From: G963676795 sp963677215
Lineage (GTDB): Bacteria; Desulfobacterota; Desulfuromonadia; Desulfuromonadales; Geopsychrobacteraceae
Length of the DNA stretch: 64,000 nucleotides
Direction of reading: 5' to 3'
Assembly (NCBI GenBank): GCA_963677215.1
Contig: OY781919.1
Coordinates: 496,001-560,000 of the forward strand
The position numbers and the translations under genes are program-made. Under the pieces are notes generated by a model, which saw only the letters and a list, made by a program, of their open reading frames with translations, did no database searches and was not told where the DNA came from. Shown in pieces: positions 53,751 to 62,427 of this stretch (position 1 is the stretch's first letter; each line of letters starts with the position of its first letter).

Positions 53751-54980
53751 ATGCGTGAAGGGTTTGTTTTGGAACACTTTATAGCCAGACAGCCAATTTT
53801 CGACACCAAAGGAAAGGTTTACGCCTACGAGTTGCTGTTCCGCTCCGGGCTGCATAACTACTTTGACTGTGATGATCAGGATCATGCGGCGGCCAGCGTC
53901 ATCGCCAACAGCAACCTGCTGTTTGATCTCTCCGAGATGACCGGCAGCACCAAGGCCTTCGTCAACTGCACCCGCCGGGTCCTGCTGGAAGACCTGATCA
54001 CAACCCTGCCCCGTCAACAGGCCGTCGTTGAAGTTCTTGAGGATGTCGAGCCGGATGAAGAACTGATTACCGCCTGCCGCAGACTGAAGAACATGGGCTA
54101 TACCCTGGCCCTGGACGACTTTATTTACCACCAGAATTACGAACCACTGCTTGAACTCGCCGATATCATCAAGGTCGACTTCCTGCTCAGTGATGTTGAG
54201 GAACAGGAACGCCTGGCGCGCATGATGATTCCGCGCGGGATCAAGATGCTTGCCGAAAAGGTCGAAACCCATGAGGTCTACGAGCAGGCCAGAAAGATGG
54301 GTTACCAGTACTTCCAAGGCTATTTTTTCGCCAAACCGGTAATCATTTCCCGCAAGGACATCCCGACCAACAAGGTTCAGTTTCTGCGTATCCTCAAAGA
54401 GGTCAACGCCCAGGAAGTCGATTTTAAAAAACTGGCCCAGACTATCCAGAGTGAGGTCTCGCTCTCCTACAAACTGCTCAAACTGATCAATTCGGCGGCT
54501 TTCGCCCTGAGGAACAAGGTCACCTCGATTCTCCAGGCCCTCTCCCTGCTCGGTCTGCGGGAAATCCGCTCCTGGGTTTCACTGCTGTCGATCTCCTCCA
54601 TGGCCGATGACAAACCGGCTGAACTGGTTGTCAGCTCGCTGATCCGCGCCAGACTCTGCGAACAGCTTGCTGTGCCGGTCAAAATGGGCGACCGAAAATC
54701 GGACATGTTCCTGATGGGGTTGTTTTCTCTGCTCGATGTCATCATGTCCCGTCCGATCGAAGAGATTCTAGCGGAAATCACAGTAGAAGATGACATCCTC
54801 GAAGCGCTGACAGGCGCACCTGGTCCCCTGCTGCATGTCCTAACCCTGACCATCGCCCTGGAAAAAGGGGAGTGGCAGGAAGTTTCCCGTCTCGCTTCCG
54901 AGCTGCAGATTGAGGAAAGTTCTCTGGCGGCGCTCTACCTTGACGCAGTCAAATGGGCCCAGGATATCTATAAACTCTGA
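53751..54980 (+). CDS. EAL-HDOD signalling protein
   Basis: 409 residues from the ATG at 53751; a TTG at 53769 preceded by GAAGGG is an alternative. The EAL-like domain starts FIARQPIFDTKGKVYAYELLFRS, with ELL in place of EAL, and has LALDDF, DIIKVDF and LAEKVET where active enzymes have EGVET. The HDOD domain follows (LAQTIQSEVSLSYKLLKLINSAAF ... ALSLLGLREIRSWVSLLSI). Such CdgJ/YuxH-type proteins often bind rather than cut cyclic-di-GMP. No partner gene is obvious. Confidence 0.9.
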   Translation: MREGFVLEHFIARQPIFDTKGKVYAYELLFRSGLHNYFDCDDQDHAAASVIANSNLLFDLSEMTGSTKAFVNCTRRVLLEDLITTLPRQQAVVEVLEDVEPDEELITACRRLKNMGYTLALDDFIYHQNYEPLLELADIIKVDFLLSDVEEQERLARMMIPRGIKMLAEKVETHEVYEQARKMGYQYFQGYFFAKPVIISRKDIPTNKVQFLRILKEVNAQEVDFKKLAQTIQSEVSLSYKLLKLINSAAFALRNKVTSILQALSLLGLREIRSWVSLLSISSMADDKPAELVVSSLIRARLCEQLAVPVKMGDRKSDMFLMGLFSLLDVIMSRPIEEILAEITVEDDILEALTGAPGPLLHVLTLTIALEKGEWQEVSRLASELQIEESSLAALYLDAVKWAQDIYKL

Positions 54981-55073
54981 CAACAACGTCAGCCCCTGAA
55001 ATATCAAACGGACTGTTCAGCACAGCCGAAACAGTGTTATGATGCTTTTCTACACTCATTCGGAGAAGAAAGT

Positions 55074-55469
55074 TTGAGCGAAAAAATCTCAAAAAGCCTG
55101 GACGAGTGGCGTCAGGAACTGGAGCCTGAAGTCTACCATGTCACCCGTGAAGCGGGAACTGAGGCTCCCTTCAGCGGTCAGTACAACAACCACTCTGAAA
55201 CAGGAACCTACTCCTGCCGTTGCTGTGGTCTCGAACTCTTTAGTTCCGCAAGCAAATTCGATTCCGGCTGTGGCTGGCCAAGCTACTTCGGCCCGATTGC
55301 TGCCGAGCGGGTCATTCATCAGGCCGACTATAAACGTTTTCCGCCCCGAACCGAAGTCCTCTGCGCCCGCTGCGCAGCCCATCTGGGGCATGTTTTCCCG
55401 GATGGACCCAAGCCGACCGGATTGCGTTACTGCATCAATTCTGTTGCACTGAAGTTCAATCTGGACTAG
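55074..55469 (+). CDS. msrB: Peptide-methionine (R)-S-oxide reductase
   Basis: 131 residues. It repairs oxidised methionine. Zinc ligands are CRCC and CARC; the catalytic Cys is in RYCINSVAL, and FDSGCGWPSYF is the family signature. The start is a TTG at 55074 with GGAGAAG upstream. It is not fused to MsrA. It follows the EAL-HDOD gene by 93 bp. Confidence 0.95.
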   Translation: MSEKISKSLDEWRQELEPEVYHVTREAGTEAPFSGQYNNHSETGTYSCRCCGLELFSSASKFDSGCGWPSYFGPIAAERVIHQADYKRFPPRTEVLCARCAAHLGHVFPDGPKPTGLRYCINSVALKFNLD

Positions 55470-55558
55470 ATTCCCTCTTCCGCTTTTTGTTCCACTTGCT
55501 GATGAAGACCCACATAAGCTGTCTCCTCGCAAGGCCACACAGTTGAAAGGAGATCCCT

Positions 55559-55993
55559 ATGTCTGCAAAACAACTTTCCGCCGGTGATTACATTGCCTCG
55601 CGCTGCAGCAAATGCAAGGACACGACCAACCACACCATCGTCGCCATGGTTGAAGGCAAAGTCGTCCGCGTTCAATGCAACATCTGCAACAGCGTTCACA
55701 ACCACCGCAGCCCGGCCGAAAAAACAACCACGTCACGAACCAGCAGTGGCACCAAAACCAGTTCCAGCAAAAGTGTCAGGCAGACGAGAGCCGAGGAAAA
55801 CTGGCAGGAGCTGCTTCACGCCGCCGCCAGCAGCGACGTCAAACCATACAACATGCAGACCGTTTTCAGAACCGGCGACTTCATTCAGCACCCGACCTTC
55901 GGCCTTGGCCAGGTGATCAATACCATCGCCCCCAACAAGATGGATATTCAGTTCGAAGACGGCGTCAAGATGCTGCGCTGCCGCCTGAAATAA
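55559..55993 (+). CDS. Small protein with N-terminal zinc ribbon and C-terminal UvrD-tail-like domain
   Basis: 144 residues. The N-terminus has two CxxC pairs (CSKCKDTTNHTIVAMVEGKVVRVQCNIC), a probable zinc ribbon. A Thr/Ser-rich linker leads to FIQHPTFGLGQVINTIAPNKMDIQFEDGVKMLRCRLK, which resembles the small Tudor-like domain at the end of UvrD/PcrA helicases, where it binds RNA polymerase or other partners. Function is not known. GGAG precedes the ATG and a terminator follows. Confidence 0.7.
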   Translation: MSAKQLSAGDYIASRCSKCKDTTNHTIVAMVEGKVVRVQCNICNSVHNHRSPAEKTTTSRTSSGTKTSSSKSVRQTRAEENWQELLHAAASSDVKPYNMQTVFRTGDFIQHPTFGLGQVINTIAPNKMDIQFEDGVKMLRCRLK

Positions 55994-56006
55994 TGGAGTT
56001 CAACAG

Positions 56007-56040
56007 AAACGGCGGATTGCCTCATGGAAATCCGCCGTTT
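56007..56040 (+). terminator. Intrinsic terminator after the zinc-ribbon gene
   Basis: AAACGGCGGATT (56007-56018) and AATCCGCCGTTT (56029-56040) form a 12-bp perfect stem with a 10-base loop. It begins 13 bases after the stop codon. Confidence 0.8.
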
Positions 56041-56176
56041 CTATTACGCCAAGCCCCTACATCATTTTCCTGCCGCCCATCCATCGGTACCGAACTGAAA
56101 AGATTGACAATCCCCATAGCTTCGCGTTTTATTGTTAGAGTTCATCTGTCTCCAAAGCCCGACTTAAGAGAGCTCT

Positions 56177-57229
56177 ATGTCGACACCAACGACCAACAAA
56201 AGCTGCCCGGCCCTGCTACTGACCCTGGCGGCCCTGGTCATCGTCATTGCCGGAGTCAAAACGGCCCAGGCTTTGCTGGTTCCGTTCCTGCTGGCCTTTT
56301 TCATCTCAATCGTCTGCATCGGCCCGTTCAACTGGCTCAAGCGCCATAAGGTTCCTTCGCCGCTGGCTCTGCTGGTGGTCATTGTTGCCGTTATGGCTGG
56401 AGGACTGCTGGTTCTGAGCCTGGTCGGCAGCTCGGTCAACAATTTCTCCAACGACATCCCCCTCTACCAGCAGAAGCTGCAGCAGCAGACCCTCGGCCTG
56501 TTCACCTGGCTCGACAAGCTCGGCATCAAGATCTCCAGACAGGTCATCCTTGAGCATTTCGACCCGAGTGCGATCATGCAGTCGGCAGCAAGTATGCTGG
56601 CAACAGCAGGCGGCGTGCTGACCAACTCGTTTCTGATTCTACTGACCGTCATCTTTATCCTGCTTGAAGCGTCCGGCATGCCGAACAAGATGCGTGCAGC
56701 ATTAAGCAACGCGGATTCGTCTCTGGCATCCTTTGAACGCTTCAACAACAGCGTCAAGCAGTACCTGGCGATCAAAACCCTGGTCAGTGCCGGTACCGGC
56801 GTTTTCGTCGCGCTGGGCCTGCTGGTGATCGGCCTCGACTACGCCCTGCTCTGGGGGATGATCGCGTTCCTGCTCAACTATGTTCCCAATATCGGCTCAA
56901 TTATTGCCGCTGTTCCGGCGGTCCTGCTGGCCATTGTCCAACTCGGCCCGTTTCAGGCCCTGATAGTTGCACTGCTTTACGTCCTGGTCAACGTCATCAT
57001 GGGCAATATCGTTGAACCACGCCTGATGGGGCAGAAACTCGGGCTTTCACCGCTGGTCGTCTTCGCCTCTTTAGTTTTCTGGGGTTGGGTCTTGGGTCCG
57101 GTCGGCATGCTCCTGTCGGTACCGCTGACGATGATCGTCAAGATTGCCCTGGAGGTAAACGAATCGACCCGCTGGCTGGCTATTCTGCTCGGCTCCGACG
57201 TTCCGACACCATCAGAAAGCGACTCCTGA
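56177..57229 (+). CDS. AI-2E-family transporter (PerM/YdiK-like permease)
   Basis: 350 residues, about eight membrane helices. AQALLVPFLLAFFISIVCIGPFNWLKR and the C-terminal core FLLNYVPNIGSIIAAVPAVLLAIVQLGPFQALIVALLYVLVNVIMGNIVEPRLMGQKLGLSPLVVFASLVFWGWVLGPVGMLLSVPLTMIVKI are typical. Members export autoinducer-2 or act as sodium/proton antiporters; the substrate here is unknown. GAGAG precedes the ATG. The next gene starts 23 bp downstream. Confidence 0.93.
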   Translation: MSTPTTNKSCPALLLTLAALVIVIAGVKTAQALLVPFLLAFFISIVCIGPFNWLKRHKVPSPLALLVVIVAVMAGGLLVLSLVGSSVNNFSNDIPLYQQKLQQQTLGLFTWLDKLGIKISRQVILEHFDPSAIMQSAASMLATAGGVLTNSFLILLTVIFILLEASGMPNKMRAALSNADSSLASFERFNNSVKQYLAIKTLVSAGTGVFVALGLLVIGLDYALLWGMIAFLLNYVPNIGSIIAAVPAVLLAIVQLGPFQALIVALLYVLVNVIMGNIVEPRLMGQKLGLSPLVVFASLVFWGWVLGPVGMLLSVPLTMIVKIALEVNESTRWLAILLGSDVPTPSESDS

Positions 57230-57252
57230 TTTCATTTTACGAGGAAGTTCAT

Positions 57253-58326
57253 ATGCTCTATCGCCCCTTTGGCCAGACAGGCCGACAGGTTTCCGCCGTC
57301 AGTTTCGGCGGAATGCGTTTCGCTGAAGCTGAAAACCTGGAAAAAAGTGCCGACCTGCTGCTCTACGCCCACAGCCTGGGGATCAACTACTTTGATACCG
57401 CACCGGTCTACTGCGGCGACCGCAGTGAGGATATCTTCGGTCATGCCTTGAGCCAGTTGCCGCGTGACAGTTACATCCTGTCAAGCAAATGCAGCCGCCA
57501 TACGGCTGACGATTTCCTCAAGAGCCTGGAACGCAGCCTGACCCGCCTCAAGGTCGATCAGCTTGACATCTTCTACGTCTGGCACCTGATGAACTCCGAA
57601 GACTGGGAAAAGCGCAAGGCCGGCGGTGCTGTGGAGGCGGCCCTGAAAGCCAAGGAAGAAGGGCTGATCAGGCAGCTGTTCTGTTCGTCCCACATGGAGG
57701 GGGACGCCATCGCCAAGGTTCTCAATGAAGGAATTTTCGAAGGAGTTCTGCTCGGCTACAATGCCCTCAACTTTCCCTATCGCCAAACGGCTGTCGATGA
57801 AGCGGGCAAGCGCGAGCTGGCCGTTGTCACCATGAACCCTTTGAGCGGCGGCCTGATTCCGCGCAACCCGGAGCGCTTCTCTTTTCTTAAGAACGGAGCC
57901 GCCAGTGACGTGGTCAGCGGAGCGCTGCACTTCAACCTGTCACAAAGGGCAATCAGCACGGCCCTGGTCGGCATCGCCCGCAAGGAAGAGATCGATGCCG
58001 CAGTTGCCGCAGCAGACAGTTTTGTGCCCTACACGGAGGAGCAGCTGACCCAGCTTGAAGCTCATATCAGGGACGCCTTTGCCGGACTCTGCACCGGTTG
58101 CGGTTACTGCCTCCCCTGTCCGGTCGGAATTCCGATTCCGAAGTTCCTCGACAGCTACAACCAGAAGCTGCTGACCGGCGACCATGAGGCGATCCTCAAC
58201 CGTTTCCGCATGCACTGGGGCATCAAAGCCGAACAGGCGGCTGACTGCATCCGCTGCGGAGCCTGTGAAGAACGGTGCACCCAGCACCTGCCGATCATTG
58301 AGCGCCTGGCCGAAATGGCCCCTTAG
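57253..58326 (+). CDS. Aldo/keto reductase with C-terminal 4Fe-4S ferredoxin domain
   Basis: 357 residues from the ATG at 57253, with GAGGAAG upstream. The N-terminal barrel has the AKR start FGQTGRQVSAVSFGGMRF, the catalytic region NYFDTAPVYCGDRSEDIFG and VDQLDIFYVWHL. The C-terminal part carries cysteine clusters CTGCGYCLPCP and CIRCGACEERC for iron-sulfur clusters. This architecture is common in anaerobes and suggests ferredoxin-linked reduction of a carbonyl substrate, which is unknown. It precedes the isochorismatase-like gene by 14 bp. Confidence 0.92.
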   Translation: MLYRPFGQTGRQVSAVSFGGMRFAEAENLEKSADLLLYAHSLGINYFDTAPVYCGDRSEDIFGHALSQLPRDSYILSSKCSRHTADDFLKSLERSLTRLKVDQLDIFYVWHLMNSEDWEKRKAGGAVEAALKAKEEGLIRQLFCSSHMEGDAIAKVLNEGIFEGVLLGYNALNFPYRQTAVDEAGKRELAVVTMNPLSGGLIPRNPERFSFLKNGAASDVVSGALHFNLSQRAISTALVGIARKEEIDAAVAAADSFVPYTEEQLTQLEAHIRDAFAGLCTGCGYCLPCPVGIPIPKFLDSYNQKLLTGDHEAILNRFRMHWGIKAEQAADCIRCGACEERCTQHLPIIERLAEMAP

Positions 58327-58340
58327 CAAGGAGCAAAGCG

Positions 58341-58931
58341 ATGTCCACAGCGTTGATCTGCATAGACTTTATCAATGAGATTGTCGCCAGCGAGGGCAAA
58401 CTGGCAGCCAAGGGCTACGCCGAATTCATCTCCCGCCATCAGACTTTGGTCAACCTTGCCAGACTCCAAAAGTTCTGCCGCGACAGGAAGATTCCAACCT
58501 TCCATATCCGCGTCTGTTTCACCCCCGGCTACGCTGAACAGCCTAAAGAGTCTCCCCTGTTCGGCAAGGCCGATCAGCTCGGGATTATGACGCTCGGAAG
58601 CTGGGGCACTGAGTTCCACCCACAGGTTGCTCCCCAAAAGGAGGAACGCGTTATCGAGAAACACCGGGTCAGTGCCTTTTATGCAACCCCCCTGGAGCTG
58701 ATCCTGCGCAACCAGAAGATCAGCCACCTCCTGATTGCCGGGGTCGCCACCGACCTTGCTGTACAGTCCGCAGTCAGGGACGCCCATGATCGTGACTTTC
58801 AAATCACGGTTGCCAGCGACTGCTGCGCGGCGGCCTGCGACCACGACCATGAGACAAGCCTGCAAAACCTTGGCAAGCTGGCCGGGATCTTGACTCTTGA
58901 CGATATTATCGCCACACAACCATCAACCTGA
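58341..58931 (+). CDS. Isochorismatase-family hydrolase without the catalytic cysteine
   Basis: 196 residues. The catalytic Asp is in ALICIDFINEIV and the Lys in EKHRVSAFY. The position where cysteine hydrolases have GVATxxCV reads GVATDLAVQSAVRDAHDRDF, so the nucleophile is Ala. Isochorismatases proper and some other members also lack the Cys, so the protein may still hydrolyse a non-amide substrate. Product assignment is open. Confidence 0.85.
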   Translation: MSTALICIDFINEIVASEGKLAAKGYAEFISRHQTLVNLARLQKFCRDRKIPTFHIRVCFTPGYAEQPKESPLFGKADQLGIMTLGSWGTEFHPQVAPQKEERVIEKHRVSAFYATPLELILRNQKISHLLIAGVATDLAVQSAVRDAHDRDFQITVASDCCAAACDHDHETSLQNLGKLAGILTLDDIIATQPST

Positions 58932-58994
58932 CCAAAAGCTCGAAGAGACAGAACGTCCTTTACACATCAAACTCGTATTCCGGAGAGCACAGCT

Positions 58995-60398
58995 ATGCTG
59001 ATCACCTTCTACGGCGCCGCCCAAACCGTCACCGGTTCGCAACATCTGATCGAGATCAACGGCAGAAAGATCATGCTCGACTGCGGCCTGTTTCAGGGCA
59101 AGCGCAAGGAATCCTTCGAACGCAACCGTAACGAATTCTGCGACGGCAAGGAGATCGACGCCCTGATCCTGTCGCATGCCCACATCGACCACTCGGGGCG
59201 CATCCCCTGTCTGGTCAGGAACGGCTTCAAAGGAAATATCTACTCCACCTCGGCGACCCGCGACCTCTGTGCCGTGATGCTCATGGACAGCGCTTTCATC
59301 CAGGAAAAGGATGTCGAATTCGTCAACAAGCGGCGCAAACTCAAAGGCCAGAATGCCTTCGAGCCACTCTACACCAAAAACGACGTCGCTCAGAGCATGG
59401 GACACTTTGTCGGTCTCAGTTACAATCGCCGGCACCAGCTGTTTCCGGGAATCCACCTGACCCTGGTCGACGCCGGCCATATGCTCGGCAGCGCCCACGT
59501 CATCCTCGACTGCGAAGAAAACGGCCAGACCAGACGCCTGGTCTTCAGCGGCGACATAGGCCGCCCCGGCATCCCGATCATCCGCGACCCGCAACCGATA
59601 GTTGACGGCTGCGACATTCTGCTTATCGAAAGCACCTACGGCAGCCGCCATCACGAACCTTACCCTGAGGCTGAAAAAGCCCTGGAGGAGATCATCAACA
59701 GCACGGTCAGCCACGGTGGCTCGGTACTGATCCCGGCCTTTGCCGTCGGCCGCACCCAGCAACTGGTCTACGCCCTGCACCGGCTGCACAGTGAAGGGCG
59801 GATTCCTGACCTGCCTGTCTTCGTCGACAGCCCGCTGGCGACCCGGACCACGGACATCTTCCGTCTCCACCCTGAGACCTACGACGCAGAGATTCGCGAA
59901 TTCCTGCTCACCGACGACGACAACAACCCGTTCGGCTTCGGCCGGCTCAAGTACACCCAGACGGTCGAGGAATCGAAAGCGCTCAACGCCCTCAAGGTGC
60001 CGGCGGTCATCATCAGCTCCAGTGGCATGCTAGAAGGCGGACGTATCCTCCATCATCTGCGCAACCGCATCGAGGATCCGCGTAATACCATCCTGATTTC
60101 CGGCTGGCAGGCGCCCAACACCCTGGGACGGAAACTGGTCGACAAAGAGGAGAGCGTGAAAATCTTCGGTGAGGAATTCAAACTGAAAGCCCGCGTCGAA
60201 GTCTTGACCGGCTTTTCAGGGCACGCCGATCGCGATGGACTGCTTGGCTTTGTCGCAGCGATGCAGAATAAGCCGCAACAGACCTTCATCGTTCACGGCG
60301 AAGAAGACGCCGCAATCAGCCTCGCTGAAGGGCTGAGGAAAAAATTCAAACTGAAGAATATTGCGATCCCCGGGCCGGGGCAGAGCTTCGAAATTTAG
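58995..60398 (+). CDS. Metallo-beta-lactamase/beta-CASP RNA-processing nuclease
   Basis: 467 residues. LSHAHIDHSGRIP binds two zinc ions, with further ligands in VDAGHMLGSAHVIL and VFSGDIGRPG. The beta-CASP region has ESTYGSRHHEPYPEAEKALEEII, PAFAVGRTQQLVYAL and the final GFSGHADRDGLLGF. It belongs to the CPSF73/archaeal-type group that cuts RNA, distinct from RNase J. It probably acts in the cytoplasm on RNA ends. A hairpin terminator follows about 135 bp downstream. Confidence 0.93.
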   Translation: MLITFYGAAQTVTGSQHLIEINGRKIMLDCGLFQGKRKESFERNRNEFCDGKEIDALILSHAHIDHSGRIPCLVRNGFKGNIYSTSATRDLCAVMLMDSAFIQEKDVEFVNKRRKLKGQNAFEPLYTKNDVAQSMGHFVGLSYNRRHQLFPGIHLTLVDAGHMLGSAHVILDCEENGQTRRLVFSGDIGRPGIPIIRDPQPIVDGCDILLIESTYGSRHHEPYPEAEKALEEIINSTVSHGGSVLIPAFAVGRTQQLVYALHRLHSEGRIPDLPVFVDSPLATRTTDIFRLHPETYDAEIREFLLTDDDNNPFGFGRLKYTQTVEESKALNALKVPAVIISSSGMLEGGRILHHLRNRIEDPRNTILISGWQAPNTLGRKLVDKEESVKIFGEEFKLKARVEVLTGFSGHADRDGLLGFVAAMQNKPQQTFIVHGEEDAAISLAEGLRKKFKLKNIAIPGPGQSFEI

Positions 60399-60456
60399 CA
60401 TTATTCTGATGACATCAGACGCCTGAACAGACCAGGTCATGGCCACCGCTCAGATA

Positions 60457-60563
60457 GCCCCTCTCACCCGACATGGACCAACCAGGTTTAACCGTAGCCA
60501 AAGGGGCAAACCTGGGCTGCGCTCAGCACTACGGGGAGTGAGAAGCCGAAGTCTCTACTCCCC
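60457..60563 (+). terminator. Structured 3' region and terminator after the beta-CASP gene
   Basis: The final hairpin GGGGAGTGAGA / TCTCTACTCCCC (60533-60563) is followed by TGTATTTTTT and is a good intrinsic terminator. Just upstream CCAGGTTT/AAACCTGG (60482-60515) forms a stem whose loop contains AGGGGC. That can pair with GCCCCT at 60457-60462, a possible pseudoknot. I could not match it to a known RNA family. Confidence 0.6.
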
Positions 60564-60650
60564 TGTATTTTTTACAAACTCCCCCGAAAAACACCCTTCT
60601 TTCTGTTGCCAGAGAGGTCCGGGATCAACTGATTTTTTTAGTATCAGATA

Positions 60651-60702
60651 TTGACAATTTTCACACATGAGATACTCTCTGTATATTAGTTAGAAGGCTA
60701 AC
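60651..60702 (+). promoter_or_regulatory. Possible promoter and operator of the third TRAP operon
   Basis: TTGACA (60651-60656), 16 bp and TACTCT (60673-60678) form a moderate promoter. GTTAG-aagg-CTAAC (60689-60702) is an inverted repeat at the likely start site. About 340 bases of leader lie between it and dctM at 61041; I see no gene or familiar riboswitch there. Confidence 0.45.
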
Positions 60703-61040
60703 CATACTAAATGCCTAAATTGATGCAAATACCATAACTGTTCTCACCGGACAGTTTTGTATTGATATAGAACTGCCACAGTTCTCAAAGATCCAGAAAA
60801 ATTCATTTTCAAATTTAACAGCACGACCGTCGTGGTCCTGATAGCTTCAGGTTTCTTTCTGTTTGATGATTGCAAGCGCCAGGCAAGTAACGGCCTCGCG
60901 TCTTCACAGAACGAAACGCTATCCATAAATCAAGAAAGAGGAGAAACACCGCGTGCAAACCGGACAACCCGGTTTGTCGCCCAAAGATCAGTTCATTGCT
61001 TGAAGCCGTCAACAACCTGCCATTTTTTATCGAGGTGCGT

Positions 61041-62363
61041 ATGGATCCTTTTGTCATTGGAATATTGGGCATTGTCTTTCTTTTGATCTTTTTGATTTTA
61101 GGAGTCCACATCGCTCTGGCTCTGGGAGCGGTCGGCATGTTCGGCTGTATTGCCATGCTCGGCTTCGATGCGGCCATGTGGCAATCGACCTCCATCGTCT
61201 ACAACATTGTTGCGGCCCAGGCCTTTATCGTTTTGCCCCTGTTCATCTTCATGGGACTTCTAGCCGGAGTCGGCGGCTTGAGTCGAGACATCTACGACGT
61301 ACTGCATAAATGGGTCGGCGGACTCAGGGGTGGCCTCGGCATCTCAACCATTCTCAGTTGCACCGCCTTCGGCGTCTGTACCGGTTCGTCACTGGTCACG
61401 GCTGCCGTCTTTTCAAGGATCTCCGCGCCTGAAATGAGACGCCAGGGCTACGATAAAAAGATCGCCTACGGGATCGTCTCCGCCGGCGGTTCAATCGGCA
61501 TGCTGATCCCCCCCAGCATCCTGCTGGTCATCTACGGCATCATCTCTCAGGAATCGGTCGGCAAACTGCTGGTCGCCGGTCTGGCTCCCGGTCTGACCCT
61601 GACTGTCGTTTTCAGCCTCGGCATTATCGCCCTGACCTACATTCGTCCTAACTGGTTCGGCAAAGAACAAAAAGTCAAAGTCAGCTGGAAAGAACGCTTC
61701 ACTTCGCTGCTGAAAATCTGGCCGATTCTGCTGGTCTTCCTGGTCGTTGTCGGTGGCATACTCGGCGGCATCTTCAGCCCGACCGAGGCCGCGGCCTTTG
61801 GCGCCGCAACCCTGCTAATCCTGACCCTTATCTTTACCGAAAAAGGAAAACGCTGGATCACCATCAGAACATGTCTGCTCGAAACTGTCGTCATCAACGC
61901 GATGGTCTTCTTTATCCTTTTCGGTGCCGGTCTGTTTGCAAGATTCCTGATGTTTTCCGGCATCACCCCGAAAGTTCTCGATCTGGTCACCACGGCCGGC
62001 TTTTCCAATATCACCTTTGTCTGCCTGATGGCTCTGATCTTTCTTGGCATGGGCTGCTTCATGGACTCGATCTCCATGCTCAGCATTACCCTGCCGATCC
62101 TCACACCGATCATCAAGGATATGGGCATCAATCCGATCTATTTTGCCATGGTCACGGTTATGGCCATCGAATGCGGACTGATCACCCCCCCTGTCGGCCT
62201 CAACGTTTATGGCGCTCATGGCGCCGCTGAACCGGACGTCAGCCTGGAGGATATCTTCAGAGGATCATTCCCGTTCTTTTTTCTCATGATCCTGGCTGTT
62301 ATCGTCATCATTGCTTTTCCAAAAATCAGCTTATTCTTCCCAAGCGTTATGATGGGCGGATGA
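61041..62363 (+). CDS. TRAP transporter large permease DctM (third operon)
   Basis: 440 residues from the ATG at 61041, with GAGGTG upstream; an earlier in-frame start lacks a site. Family core: FGVCTGSSLVTAAVFSRISAPEMRRQGYDKKIAYGIVSAGGSIGMLIPPSILLVIYGIISQESVGKLLVAGLAPGL. It is the first gene of a M-P-Q operon, whereas the other two here are P-Q-M. The substrate is unknown; no pathway genes are visible before the window ends. Confidence 0.93.
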   Translation: MDPFVIGILGIVFLLIFLILGVHIALALGAVGMFGCIAMLGFDAAMWQSTSIVYNIVAAQAFIVLPLFIFMGLLAGVGGLSRDIYDVLHKWVGGLRGGLGISTILSCTAFGVCTGSSLVTAAVFSRISAPEMRRQGYDKKIAYGIVSAGGSIGMLIPPSILLVIYGIISQESVGKLLVAGLAPGLTLTVVFSLGIIALTYIRPNWFGKEQKVKVSWKERFTSLLKIWPILLVFLVVVGGILGGIFSPTEAAAFGAATLLILTLIFTEKGKRWITIRTCLLETVVINAMVFFILFGAGLFARFLMFSGITPKVLDLVTTAGFSNITFVCLMALIFLGMGCFMDSISMLSITLPILTPIIKDMGINPIYFAMVTVMAIECGLITPPVGLNVYGAHGAAEPDVSLEDIFRGSFPFFFLMILAVIVIIAFPKISLFFPSVMMGG

Positions 62364-62427
62364 TTGGGCCAGGAAACTCGCAGAAGTGTCCTGGATGGCT
62401 ATTGATTTCTGCATAAGGAGAAGACAG

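Noticed and set aside
60480..60563. Possible cyclic-di-GMP (GEMM) riboswitch because of the GGCAAACC block
   Set aside because: The remaining conserved blocks and the two-helix junction are not present, and it lies after a gene rather than before one. A terminator with an extra stem explains it better.
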